Origin: Pythium myriotylum
Lineage: Eukaryota > Oomycota > Peronosporomycetes > Pythiales > Pythiaceae
NCBI GenBank assembly: GCA_023091665.1
Contig: JALJCQ010000019.1
Location: 434,001 to 498,000, forward strand
Direction of reading: 5' to 3'
DNA: 64,000 nucleotides
In this document: positions 9,174 to 19,146 of the stretch, in pieces
Numbering within the stretch: position 1 is the stretch's first letter
Layout of the letters: each line of letters starts with the position of its first letter
Made by a program: the position numbers and the translations under genes
Notes under the pieces: model-generated
What the model was told of the DNA's origin: nothing
The model's input: only the letters and a program-made list of their open reading frames with translations
Database searches by the model: none

Positions 9174-11117
9174 ATGGACACAGTGCTGCTGGAGCCATGG
9201 CTCGAGCGCGCGCGCGACACCCCGCCGGCGCTGGACGTGGAGGTTTTGCCGGACGCCAACTCGCCGCGCGATCTCTGGATCGACTGGTCGCTGCTGCGCG
9301 AGTCTGCGCACTGGTCCTGGATTCTGGATTTCATGGAACTGCTGGATCTGCTCTGGCGGTCCGACGCGGCCGCCGCGTGGACGCTGCTTCTGGACGTCGT
9401 GAACCAGCGTGAGAATCTGGATCTCGTCCGGAACGAACCCATGCGCATACGGCTCTTCGTCCACAGTCCGCTCGTCACAGACAAGGCGGGCATGGATCAT
9501 TTCCAGAACACTTTGTTCCGACTCGGCGAGCGCGACCTCGCGAGCCAGTACGAATCCGCCAGGGCCATTCTTCTGGATTTCCTTCCGGCGTCCGCAACTC
9601 TCTCCGGAATCCCCATCCAGATCCACTTCAGTTATCTGGCGCACGAGCCAGCCACGATCCAGACTTTTCTCTCGCGGATCGTGGAGATGGCGCAGTTCCG
9701 GACCACGCGGGATCCAGAGAATCCAGTGTTCCAGTGGACGAGCGTCGCGTTCCACGGTCTCACCACGCCAACGTTGGATCTGATGTACGACCACCTTCTG
9801 AGTCTGATCGACCTCGACCTCGTCGTCGACCGCGTTGCCCTCCCTCGACGAATTCCGTTGCACTCGCCTGAGCTCGCTCTCGCGCTCTGGCGACGCGCTC
9901 TGCTTGGTAACACCATTCGCTCGCTCTCACTGGTGCTCTCCATGGAGTTCCGGGCGTTCCAAGGGCTCTGCACGGGTCTCATGAGGCGCCAGTCGCCAAC
10001 GAAGATCGTGGTATGGCGTGACCACCACGAGCAAGTCGACGACGAACGGCTCCCGAGGTGGCAGTGGCTCGCGGCGGCGCTCTTTCGAGGGAATCCAACG
10101 CCGATCTGCGTCTTTCTCGACCTCTCGCTGTTCTCTCGGTCGGATGCCGAGGCTGTCGAAAGCGTGCTTGGTGCATCCGATCTGATCGCGGTGCTGCTGC
10201 CTTCAGCGAGCGCGAGGCAAGTCGTCGAGATTCGTCACGGAGCAATTCTCCAAGTGGGAGACACACCGGGTTCTTCGCAGTCGGTTCGTTTGGAGGATCC
10301 AACGATTAGTGCACGCGTGGTGGATGAGACGAGTGACTCGCATCTCGGTGTACTCTACTTTGGCCTCGGACTCTGCTGGGTCCACCGAGGCGATGTCATT
10401 CGTCGGTACACTGACGAGCTGGTCCACGATCAAGAGCTCGTGATCCCGCACCTGCAGCTTCGGGTGTCTGACAGGACCTTCATGGAAGGAGTGGTGTCCC
10501 TGCTCCAGCGAGTCGGCTCTGGAGTCGTCCGCCTCTCGCTCAACTGCCAATACTGCCATCCGGGAGACGAACGCTTCTGGGAGACGATCCTGGACGCGTG
10601 CCCGAACCTGGAAAGACTAGATATCGAGAGCGCGCAGCTTTCGGGGCTGTCCTGGCTTTCGAACAAGAGATCGACCAAGCTCCGCGTTCTTTCACTCGAC
10701 GGTGTGCATTTCGCGGACACGGATCCGATGCGAGCGTTTTTAAACATGCTCGCCGACAATTCGCATCCGCTGACCAAGAGTCTTTGCGAGTTCCACACGC
10801 AGTGGATCGTCGTCGAAAACTGTTTCCCGCAAGTGGTGGAAATGTTGGCGCAAAATCGATCCCTCGAACGTTGCATTCTCTCCATGGAGGCCGTCGACGA
10901 AGACGAGCGGGAACGGATTGAGGCGTTCAAGTCGCACCATGTCGTGCTGCCCAAGTGCGAACGTCCTCTACGACTGAGCTCGAGGTTGGCGTTCCTCAGT
11001 GTGATGCGCGAGAAAAGGGAATGCTTTGATCTCGATGCCAACGTGCTGCTGCAAGTGTTCGCGTTCGCGGCAGAGAACAAGCGACGCAAGTGCATGGTGG
11101 TGTATCGTGAGTTTTAA
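9174..11117 (+). CDS. Uncharacterised protein with LRR-like C-terminal half (copy X1)
   Basis: 647 residues, no signal peptide or membrane segment, hence probably cytosolic. The N-terminal region (about 1-90) has a conserved pattern shared with the protein at 50821, including MELLDL and AAAWTxLLD. The C-terminal half contains irregular leucine-rich segments (near 475-540: CPNLERLDIESAQLSGLSWL, then LRVLSLDGV) that look like diverged LRRs. The last 50 residues (LSSRLAFLS... IFEFAA-like) are also shared. It may be a scaffold or F-box-like adaptor, but I see no F-box. Only 55 bp separate its stop from that of the convergent EEP gene. Confidence 0.8.
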   Translation: MDTVLLEPWLERARDTPPALDVEVLPDANSPRDLWIDWSLLRESAHWSWILDFMELLDLLWRSDAAAAWTLLLDVVNQRENLDLVRNEPMRIRLFVHSPLVTDKAGMDHFQNTLFRLGERDLASQYESARAILLDFLPASATLSGIPIQIHFSYLAHEPATIQTFLSRIVEMAQFRTTRDPENPVFQWTSVAFHGLTTPTLDLMYDHLLSLIDLDLVVDRVALPRRIPLHSPELALALWRRALLGNTIRSLSLVLSMEFRAFQGLCTGLMRRQSPTKIVVWRDHHEQVDDERLPRWQWLAAALFRGNPTPICVFLDLSLFSRSDAEAVESVLGASDLIAVLLPSASARQVVEIRHGAILQVGDTPGSSQSVRLEDPTISARVVDETSDSHLGVLYFGLGLCWVHRGDVIRRYTDELVHDQELVIPHLQLRVSDRTFMEGVVSLLQRVGSGVVRLSLNCQYCHPGDERFWETILDACPNLERLDIESAQLSGLSWLSNKRSTKLRVLSLDGVHFADTDPMRAFLNMLADNSHPLTKSLCEFHTQWIVVENCFPQVVEMLAQNRSLERCILSMEAVDEDERERIEAFKSHHVVLPKCERPLRLSSRLAFLSVMREKRECFDLDANVLLQVFAFAAENKRRKCMVVYREF

Positions 11118-11172
11118 AAACGCGAGTGCAGTTGCTACAGATAGCCAACGATAACTACGCTATCCAGCTCAC

Positions 11173-12219
11173 CTAGACCGCCTTGATCGTCGCAGTAACC
11201 GGGTAGTGGTCGCTGTTGTAGCCCGTGCATGACGCCGTGTACAGGTCGTTGCGGAACGACACTTCGTTCACACTCGAGCTCAGCGACGACGACACGATAA
11301 TGTGGTCCAAGCTCGAGGTCTCAGTCGTCGAGTACACGCAGTCGTTGTTCTCGTCGTACCACTGAGTGTAACGAGTGGTTTTCGCGGCGAGGCCGGCCAC
11401 GTTGAAGAAACCAGAGCGCTCCATAATGCCCAGAGCGTTCGAGATCGGCACGTTCGTGTTGCGGTCTGGGAACGTCTTGGACCAGTCGTTGAAGTCGCCT
11501 GAGACGATCACGTGGTTACCGGCGCTGACTTGGCTCACAGCCAAGTTGGAGATGACCGTAGCCTGAGCCTCGCGCTCGTAGCAGCGGACTTTATCCTGCG
11601 GGTTGGCCAAGAAGTGCGCCCCAATGATGGTGATCGGCTTGGAGAATCCAGTGGGCTTGAACGTCGCGTAAATGTTCTTCGACACACTCTTCGAGCTGGC
11701 GTAGCCCGAGGCCGAAGGACAGGTCGAGTTAGAGACAGGGATGCTGGCCGACGTCGCCGTGCGAAGGACCGTCGAAGTGGGATCCACACGCGTGAGGAAG
11801 CCGACGTTTTGACCGGTAGCGGTGTCGGTGCCCTTGACGATGTAGGGCTTGTAGGTGCTGTCGCCGAGTGAGACGAGCTGTGTGATGACGGCGTTGAGGA
11901 CCGTGCAGTCCTCAACTTCGTCAAGCTGGAGGATGTCGGCGTTGAGCGACTTGATGATCGTTGCAACTTGGTTGATGTGGTTCTGCGCGTCCGTCACCGT
12001 GGCCCACTTGCAGTCGGCTCCGGGGCAGTCGAGCGAGCCGTAGCCCGTGAGGAAGAGGAACTCAGTGTTATAGGTCGCGTACTTGAGCTGGGTCTTGTCC
12101 GGGCGACGATCACCCGGCGAGGAAGGAGCGGCCGTGCAGAACGTCTGAGCCGAGACCTTGGTGACGACGCAGGCAGCAGCCGCAGCGAGCACACCGAGTG
12201 TGTTGGCGATGGAGACCAT
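11173..12219 (-). CDS. Secreted EEP-superfamily phosphoesterase/nuclease (copy 1)
   Basis: 348 residues with a signal peptide ending near VSAQ (about residue 25). The DNase I-like endonuclease/exonuclease/phosphatase fold is indicated by its ordered motifs: YN-x-E (50-53), EVED (101-104, metal-binding Glu), GAHF (200-203), GDFND (241-245), LDH (304-306) and SDHYP (336-340, catalytic Asp-His). The pattern resembles predicted extracellular nucleases more than sphingomyelinases, but the substrate cannot be told from sequence. First of four tandem copies on the same strand. As a secreted nuclease it could serve phosphate scavenging or act on host extracellular DNA; that is inference. Confidence 0.88.
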   Translation of the reverse strand: MVSIANTLGVLAAAAACVVTKVSAQTFCTAAPSSPGDRRPDKTQLKYATYNTEFLFLTGYGSLDCPGADCKWATVTDAQNHINQVATIIKSLNADILQLDEVEDCTVLNAVITQLVSLGDSTYKPYIVKGTDTATGQNVGFLTRVDPTSTVLRTATSASIPVSNSTCPSASGYASSKSVSKNIYATFKPTGFSKPITIIGAHFLANPQDKVRCYEREAQATVISNLAVSQVSAGNHVIVSGDFNDWSKTFPDRNTNVPISNALGIMERSGFFNVAGLAAKTTRYTQWYDENNDCVYSTTETSSLDHIIVSSSLSSSVNEVSFRNDLYTASCTGYNSDHYPVTATIKAV

Positions 12220-13286
12220 GATTCGGAACTGTTGCTTGGGAAGGCAAATCGAAGAATGACGAGCTAGATCGTGCGCGAACTTCCGGAAAGCGACGCCGTG
12301 AGCCGGGCACAGTGCACTGTGGCTGTTCGCTCTTCAGCTTGTCTTGTGCATGCGAGCCACCGAAGCCTCAAGGATCTCTCCCCAATCTCCATGAATGCGT
12401 GCTGGAAGTCCAGCTGCCCAGGGGAACGCCGAATCTCTTTCTTGCCCCACATGCAGCGTGCAGTATTTCGAAGCAATCAATCGTCCAGCAGCCTTGAGAG
12501 GCTGCTGACTGCGGCTTCAACGAGAACGAGGGAGGGCTGATCGGCTCCCGCAAAGGCGCACGGCCCGTCTTCTCCGTGACAAAGGCAGAATCAGATTCCC
12601 ATCGCCGAACACCCCTTCTCAGCTTCAAGTCCACCGTGACCACCAATTGGGTCGGCTCGTGAATGCACCGAAGGCGTTTACGTTGACGCGAGGACGCTTC
12701 CCGCAACGGCGCTGAACTCTTTGGTTTGCAGGCATGGCAAAGATTCGATGCACCTCGCCTCGTGCAGTTTTATCACGGTGATCTGGAGACTGGCATTCGC
12801 ATTCAGCAGCCATCAAAGCAGTGAGCTCGGCTTCGGGATCTTGCGAATTGGCTCCTGGATCCTTCATCTTTTCTCATTGGTGTGTGATCTGCAAAACAGC
12901 TCAACAGCGGAAAGCTGATCGTGGTAAGACTTCCCGGCGAATACCGCACGCGGCACCGCATTTGCAAACCACAGTTTCTTCACGCGATGATCCATGGTCA
13001 TAGTGGCCTGGTTATGCACCGACAGCTGGTTGATAGCTTGTGATGTGTCCAATGGACATAAAAGCGCCACTATCATGTCAGGATAACTTATTTGAGTGTT
13101 AATCTCTTAGAATTGAGTGGTGAAGAACACCACGGGCATCTTGGAGCCATCCAACTCAGCCTTGCGCGTCATTTGAGCTGGAAGCACATTCCTTTCGAAA
13201 TACAAACACTGTTTGCTTTTCAAACTTGACAAACTATCATTGTTCAAAGGATTACCAACGAATTGGTGAGAGCTATAAGTGCTGCC
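12220..13286. other. Intergenic region, EEP copy 1 to copy 2
   Basis: About 1.07 kb, less GC-rich than the genes, without a recognisable coding region. It contains the promoter of copy 1 (initiator-like motif at 12246-12259) and a GCATTCGCATTCAGCAG motif near 12795 that recurs in variants in the next spacer. Confidence 0.45.
12246..12259 (-). promoter_or_regulatory. Initiator-like element, EEP copy 1
   Basis: On the minus strand TCATTCTTCGATTT, close to the oomycete initiator pattern, 27-40 nt before the start codon. Confidence 0.4.
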
Positions 13287-14333
13287 TTACACGGCCTTGA
13301 TCGTGGCCGTGACCGGGTAGTGGTCGCTGTTGTAGCCCGTGCATGACGCCGTGTACAGGTCGTTGCGGAAGCCGACGTCCGTGACGCTGGCCTTGAGCGA
13401 GGACGACACGACGATGTGGTCCAAGCTCGACGCCTCGGTCGTCGAGTAGACGCAGTCGTTGTTCTCGTCGTACCACTGAGTGTAGCGAGAGGTCTTCGGC
13501 GCGAGACCAGCGACATTGTAGAAGCCCGGACGCTCCAAGATGCCCAGCACGTTCGAGATCGGCACGTTCGTGTTGCGGTCCGGGAACGTCTTGGACCAGT
13601 CGTTGAAGTCGCCCGAGATGATCACATGGTTACCGGCGCTGACTTGGCTCACTGCGAGGTTCGAAATGACCGTGGCCTGGGCTTCACGCTCGTAGCAGCG
13701 GACCTTGTTGTCTGGCTGCGCGAGGAAGTGGGCGCCGATGACAGTGATCGGCTTGGAGAATCCAGTGGGCTTGAACGTCGCGTAGATGTTCTTCGACACG
13801 CTCTTCGTGCTGGCGTAGCCCGAGGCCGAAGGACAGGTCGAGTTAGAGACAGGGATGCTGGCCGACGTCGCCGTGCGAAGGACCGTCGAAGTGGGATCCA
13901 CACGCGTGAGGAAGCCGACGTTTTGACCGGTAGCGGTGTCGGTGCCCTTGACGATGTACGGCTTGTAGGTGCTGTCGCCGAGCGAGACGAGCTGTGTGAT
14001 GACAGCGTTAAGCGCCGTGCAGTCTTCGACCTCGGTGACTTGCACAATATCCGCGTTGAGCGACTTGATGATGCTGGCCACTTGCTTCACATGGTTCTGT
14101 GCCGCCGTCGCGGTGGTCCACTTGCAATCAGCACCGGGACAAGCGAGCGAGCCGTAGCCCGTGAGGAAGAGGAACTCGGCGTTGTAGGTCGCGTACTTGA
14201 GCTGAGTCTTGTCTGTGCGGCGATCACCCGGCGAGGAAGGAGCAGCCGTGCAGAAAGTCTGAGCCGAGACCTTGGTGGCGAGACAGGCAGCAGCCGCGGC
14301 GAGCAGGCTGAGCGAGCGGATAGCGGAGACCAT
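13287..14333 (-). CDS. Secreted EEP-superfamily phosphoesterase/nuclease (copy 2)
   Basis: 348 residues, collinear with copy 1 without gaps. The signal peptide and all metal/catalytic motifs are retained (YN-x-E, EVED, GAHF, GDFND, LDH, SDHYP). A 149-bp block (13810-13958) is identical to copy 1 (11696-11844), while other segments are closest to copy 3, giving a mosaic. The 5' UTR next to the ATG is shared with copy 3. Probably active and co-regulated with its neighbours. Confidence 0.88.
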   Translation of the reverse strand: MVSAIRSLSLLAAAAACLATKVSAQTFCTAAPSSPGDRRTDKTQLKYATYNAEFLFLTGYGSLACPGADCKWTTATAAQNHVKQVASIIKSLNADIVQVTEVEDCTALNAVITQLVSLGDSTYKPYIVKGTDTATGQNVGFLTRVDPTSTVLRTATSASIPVSNSTCPSASGYASTKSVSKNIYATFKPTGFSKPITVIGAHFLAQPDNKVRCYEREAQATVISNLAVSQVSAGNHVIISGDFNDWSKTFPDRNTNVPISNVLGILERPGFYNVAGLAPKTSRYTQWYDENNDCVYSTTEASSLDHIVVSSSLKASVTDVGFRNDLYTASCTGYNSDHYPVTATIKAV

Positions 14334-15616
14334 GGCTGGACTTGAGGTGCTGGAGGCAACTTGTGGAATGATAATTAATCGCGGAGGGGTCGATCTTGGG
14401 CCAGATTGTCGCGAGTACTGTACACGATCTCGTGGTGGTGCTGTGGGTGGTAAGAATGGCGGTGCTGTGACTCGTTCTTCCGCGATCAGTCCCGTTCAAG
14501 ATCTTTTTGGGCTCCTGTCCCGCCTCTGCATCTGGGGGTGAGACATCAACTAATCCAACGTGACTTGGGAATTGTATGCTGCGAGGGATAACCATAAGTC
14601 TGTGAGCTTTTGACTGGATCGAGAATCAGATTCACCTAGATACGGCTCTTCATCCTCTTCTCGTCAGCTCCATGCCTCGCCACTGAAACTCACACGCCGA
14701 GAATTAGAAAAAGTCGATTCGCATTCAGCGAACGCGAACCCTCATCATCTCCAGTCAGCTCGCATTCACGGGGGAAATGCTCCTCCAGAGGCTTCGAGCG
14801 ACCCAAAACTTCGACCCATTGACATCAACACTTTGGCTTACGCGGACGAGATCTGCAGCGTGGCGATTCGCATTCACGCGTTATTTCCGGGGAGGGAAGC
14901 CAAGCGAGCGTGCAAGAATCACAAAAGAACTTGAAGCGCGCTCGGGATTTAGATTCGTATTTCCCACAGAGAACCCGAGACGTAGCGTAGTTCTGCGTGT
15001 GCACGGCCACATGTGCCGACAATCGCTACGCTCTCTGCGTGGCCCACGCCCGTCTCGTGGTCACTACGAACGCTCTGCAGGTGGCGCGTCAGCTGCCGTT
15101 TACGTGAGATTCTCCCAGCGCGAACTGCATCCCATTCACGATGATGGCTTTTTGTACATAAAAAGACGGGTTCTTGCTCGAGGTCAACAATTGATCTGTT
15201 CTCGCTCGCGCGAAAGATGGCAAGCAAGATTCAACATGACGCGGTGTTGCCTTTTGCCAGCTCCTTCTGGGAGAATCGAGCATTCACGATAATTGTGGCG
15301 ACCTCGTCACTCGATCTGAAGTATCGCCAGCGAATCCTGTCGATCTTGAAGATGTCGCAACGAGAGCACGAATCAAGATCGCCACAAGGCTGCAATGACG
15401 CCATCGCGTGCCAGGACACGGTGCTAGAGGACGTAGGGCAAGTGAGAGACAATTCGCGGGATCTGTGTGGATCCCTGGCTCTTCCCACGACGTCACAACC
15501 AGCATTGGAAGCTATGCACCCTGAACGAGACGACAAAACGGAGCATCGTTACATAGCTATGTGTCAAGAGAGATGGCCGCTCGGCACTAACATTTGCATC
15601 CATCAGCGGAAGCTAC
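14334..15616. other. Intergenic region, EEP copy 2 to copy 3
   Basis: 1.28 kb. Short frames are present but none has a recognisable domain or supported start. Variants of TTCGCATTCA(G/C) occur near 14718, 14760 and 14868, echoing one at 12795. Their meaning is unknown. Confidence 0.45.
14358..14371 (-). promoter_or_regulatory. Initiator-like element, EEP copy 2
   Basis: On the minus strand TCATTCCACAAGTT, a close match to the oomycete initiator pattern, 25-38 nt before the start codon. Confidence 0.45.
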
Positions 15617-16663
15617 TTACACGGCCTTGATCGTGGCCGTGATCGGGTAGTGGTCGCTGTTGAAGCCCGTGCATGACGCCGTGTACAGGTCGTTGCGGAA
15701 CGCCACATCCGTCACACTCGAGCTCAGCGACGACGAGACGATGATATGGTCGAGGCTCGACACTTCAGTCCCAACGAAGACGCAGTCCTTGTTTCGGTCG
15801 TACCACTGAGTGTAGCGAGAGGTCTTCGGCGCGAGACCGGCGACGTTGAAGAAGCCCGGACGCTCCAAGATACCCAACACGTTCGAGATCGGCACGTTCG
15901 TGTTGCGGTCCGGGAACGTCTTGGACCAGTCGTTGAAGTCACCCGAGATAATCACGTGGTTGCCAGCGCTGACTTGGCTCACCGCCAAGTTGGAGATGAC
16001 CGTGGCCTGGGCTTCACGCTCGTAGCAGCGCACCTTGTTGTCTGGCTGCGCGAGGAAGTGGGCGCCGATGACGGTGATCGGCTTGGAGAATCCAGTGGGC
16101 TTGAACGTCGCGTAGACATTCTTCGACACACTCTTGGACTTGGCAATGCCAGACGCTGAAGGGCAAGTGGAGTTGGAGACGGGGATGCTCACTGATGTCG
16201 CCGTGCGGAGGACCGTCGACGTGGGATCAACACGCGTAAGGAAGCCGACGTTCTGACCGGTGGCCGTGTCTGTGCCCTTGACGATGTAGGGCTTGTAGGT
16301 GCTGTCGCCAAGCGCGGTAAGCTGAGTGATGACGGCGTTAAGCGCCGTGCAGTCCTCGACCTCAGTGACTTGCACAATATCCGCGTCGAGCGACTTGATG
16401 ATGCTAGCGACCTGCTTGACGTGGTTTTGCACATCGGAGCTCGTCTTCCATTTGCAGTCGGCGCCCGGGCACTTGAGCGTGCCGTAGCCCGTGAGGAAGA
16501 GGAACTCGGCGTTGTAGGTCGCGTACTTGAGCTGAGTCTTGTCCGGACGGCGATCACCCGGCGAGGAAGGAGCGGCCGTGCAGAAGGTTTGAGCGGAGGC
16601 CTTGGTAACGAGGCAGGCAGCAGCCGCAGCGAGGAGACCCAACGAGCGGATAGCGGAGACCAT
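15617..16663 (-). CDS. Secreted EEP-superfamily phosphoesterase/nuclease (copy 3)
   Basis: 348 residues, collinear with copies 1 and 2. A signal peptide ends near ASAQ, and the full EEP motif set is intact (YN-x-E, EVED, GAHF, GDFND, LDH, SDHYP). Differences cluster in loops, for example DRNKDCVFVGTE where copies 1 and 2 have DENNDCVYSTTE. The 5' UTR next to the ATG matches copy 2 over about 40 bp and then diverges sharply. Confidence 0.88.
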   Translation of the reverse strand: MVSAIRSLGLLAAAAACLVTKASAQTFCTAAPSSPGDRRPDKTQLKYATYNAEFLFLTGYGTLKCPGADCKWKTSSDVQNHVKQVASIIKSLDADIVQVTEVEDCTALNAVITQLTALGDSTYKPYIVKGTDTATGQNVGFLTRVDPTSTVLRTATSVSIPVSNSTCPSASGIAKSKSVSKNVYATFKPTGFSKPITVIGAHFLAQPDNKVRCYEREAQATVISNLAVSQVSAGNHVIISGDFNDWSKTFPDRNTNVPISNVLGILERPGFFNVAGLAPKTSRYTQWYDRNKDCVFVGTEVSSLDHIIVSSSLSSSVTDVAFRNDLYTASCTGFNSDHYPITATIKAV

Positions 16664-17543
16664 GGCTGGACTTGAGGTGCTGGAGGCGGATTGGAAAGTG
16701 AGAATCGATGGAGCTGGCCTTCAGGGCGTGGTGGAGCAAGCGCCCCAGTGAGTGGTGAGCAAAGCGGTGCCTGCTGACATGGCAGGGCCACGATCTGCCC
16801 TACCACTTGAATAATCAACGCTAGCACTCAGCTTCAAGCTTTGTGGATCGCGAATCAGAGCCTGTCAGAAGTTGGCTCTGTCCCACTATGGATCAAATTT
16901 GTCATCCACCCGAGACCGACTCAACTTCACCATCTCCAGAGTTTTTTGGACGACAGAGATGCCAAGCGCGGAGTCCTGGCAGCACAACGGAAGCTGAACA
17001 AGTTCTCGCTCGTCGATAGAATGCAGCCTCAATTAATCTCAACTTCATCCATACCGATACACTTCATACACAATAACTCACCAATGCTGAGAGAGCAATC
17101 AACAGCAGAATTGTACGGTATTCAAGCACTCTCGAGCTTACTGTAGGTAGCGGACCGCCAACGTGGGACTGGAGTTGAGTCGCTGTCGAGCCGCCTCTGT
17201 CAACTCGGCTGATGCTCCAGATTAGTCGCGCAAGATACCACGGACATCAACGCCCATAGCATGACAAGGTCAGTCAGGATTCCCCAAGATTCTCCCACTT
17301 TTTCGACTAAATGACATCCAAAAAGACTTGTTCGGAATTCGGCAACTGTTGCACTAGTTGGGCATAGCCGATCCAGGTACCTATGCCTTCATACAGAATC
17401 TCTTGGAACGAGTCATATTCGAATAGGGCTTTTCTCCCTGGAACAAGTCCCTGGAATGATTGTGTGGTGGAAGCCCTGCGTGTGGGAGTCAAGGCGATAC
17501 ATCCTTGTACTTGTCTAGTATCCTATCGTTCCTGTCTGGATAT
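16664..17543. other. Intergenic region, EEP copy 3 to copy 4
   Basis: 880 bp, AT-richer than the flanking genes, with no supported coding region. Its only interpretable part is the promoter of copy 3 at the left end. Confidence 0.45.
16688..16701 (-). promoter_or_regulatory. Initiator-like element, EEP copy 3
   Basis: On the minus strand TCACTTTCCAATCC, 25-38 nt before the ATG, the same distance as in copy 2. Confidence 0.45.
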
Positions 17544-18605
17544 TTAGAAGGGCGTGAGAGTCACAGTGATCGGGTAGTGGTCGCTGTTGAAGCCCGTGCA
17601 GGACGTCGTGTAGAGGTCGCTGTTGTGGAACGTCACGTTCGAGACACGCGAGCGCAGCGACTCGGAGAGCACAATGTGGTCCAGGCTGCTCACCTCGGTG
17701 AGTGCGTACGTGCAGTCGTTGTTCTTGTCGAACCACTGCGTGTAGCGCGAGTTCTTGTCGGCGAATGCGGCGGCGTTGACAAAGCCCGGACCTTCGAGGA
17801 TGCCGAGCGCGTTGGAAATTGGCTTGTTGCTGTTGCGGTCGAGAGCCGAGGCAGACCAGTCGTTCCAGTCGCCCGACATGATCACATGGTTACCCGACGC
17901 CACGGCCTTCTGTGCTAGCGAGGCCAGAACTGTGGCCTGGCCCTCGCGCTCGAAGCAGCGCTGCTTGTTCGTCGGGTTCGCGAGCAAGTGGGCACCGATG
18001 ACCGAGATCGGTGCCGAGAAACCTTTGGCGTTGAACGTCGTGAAGAAATGCTTGGCAACGCTCTTAGTCTTGGCAAAGCCCGATGCCGACGGACACTTGG
18101 ACTGGGCCACAGGCAGGCTCACGGACACCTCCGAGCGCTGCAGGTCAACGGTCGGATCCACGCGCGTGATCAACGCTGAGTTCTGACCCGTGGCTGAGTC
18201 CGTGCCGCGGATCAAGTACGGCTTGTACGTCGCGTCGCCGAGCACCTGGAGCTCGGCGATAACGGAGCGCAGCACAGCACAGTCCTCGACTTCGTTCAGC
18301 TGGACGATGTCGGCATCAAGAGCCTTGAGCACAGATGCGACTTGCTTGATGTGGTTCTGTGCAGCCGTCACTGTCTTCCACTTGCAATCGTCGCCGGGAC
18401 AGGCGAGGTTACCGTAGCCGACGAGGAAGAGGAACTCGGCGTTGTACGTCGCGTACGTGAGCTTGCTCGTGTCCACTCGGCGGTCTTCGGGGGTAGCTGG
18501 TGCCGTCGAGCACGCCTGGAAGCCCGTGGTGGCCGACGACGCCTCACCAAAGCAGTACAGTGCCGTGGCAGCGATCAAGCCGAGCACGTGGGTGACAGAG
18601 ACCAT
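17544..18605 (-). CDS. Secreted EEP-superfamily phosphoesterase/nuclease (copy 4, divergent)
   Basis: 353 residues and the most diverged member of the array. It has a signal peptide, an N-terminus with inserted residues (TGFQAC), and the family motifs YN-x-E, EVED, GAHL, LDH and SDHYP. The GDFND motif reads GDWND; the metal-contact Asp and Asn are kept, so activity is likely. It is probably the oldest duplicate, lying next to the channel gene. Confidence 0.86.
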   Translation of the reverse strand: MVSVTHVLGLIAATALYCFGEASSATTGFQACSTAPATPEDRRVDTSKLTYATYNAEFLFLVGYGNLACPGDDCKWKTVTAAQNHIKQVASVLKALDADIVQLNEVEDCAVLRSVIAELQVLGDATYKPYLIRGTDSATGQNSALITRVDPTVDLQRSEVSVSLPVAQSKCPSASGFAKTKSVAKHFFTTFNAKGFSAPISVIGAHLLANPTNKQRCFEREGQATVLASLAQKAVASGNHVIMSGDWNDWSASALDRNSNKPISNALGILEGPGFVNAAAFADKNSRYTQWFDKNNDCTYALTEVSSLDHIVLSESLRSRVSNVTFHNSDLYTTSCTGFNSDHYPITVTLTPF

Positions 18606-19146
18606 CGTTGGCGTCCTTGCGGGTTGTTGAATGATCGTGGAGGATATTGAGGAGTGAATTGGATGGGGAACTATTTAGTGGCCGCGCTCAAAAGATCTGT
18701 GGCTGCGGTGCGTCCGAGGATTTCCAGTGTGTAGCTGGTGGTACGGGAGCAGACGAGGGAAGGGAAAGCCATTCGTACCACCACGGGATCGTCTCGTTTT
18801 GTGGATGATTGGCAGAGCCGTGTTTCTGTGCGCGTCGGTCGACGGTGGCTGCAGACGAAGGCTGGTGGGAACAGAAATGGGTACGACCTGCAGCAATGCA
18901 TATCATAGATCCATTGGTCACCGTGCGATAACAAGTGACGACACCAATCTCCTTCGCACTCACCTCTACGAATTGATGGATCGGTCAAATTCCTCCGATG
19001 CACCTTGGCCTCGGGCAAAGTGTCCTTCCTACGCCCCTCGACTCAGATTCGTGTCCAACATCTGCACGGTCCCGATCGCCAACTTGAGCCCGCACGATAT
19101 CATCCATTCCTTCATCGTGATCCTTCTCGGCCACGCGCAGGCGTCA
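18606..19146. other. Promoter of EEP copy 4 and 3' flank of channel gene A
   Basis: 541 bp without a supported gene. It has an initiator-like motif at 18644-18657 for copy 4. The rest is featureless. Confidence 0.45.
18644..18657 (-). promoter_or_regulatory. Initiator-like element, EEP copy 4
   Basis: On the minus strand TCACTCCTCAATAT, 39-52 nt before the start codon, resembling the elements of the other three copies. Confidence 0.4.

Noticed and set aside
14777..15292. 171-codon frame in the EEP spacer
   Set aside because: Random-looking composition without domain or paralogue; the region is AT-richer than real genes here.
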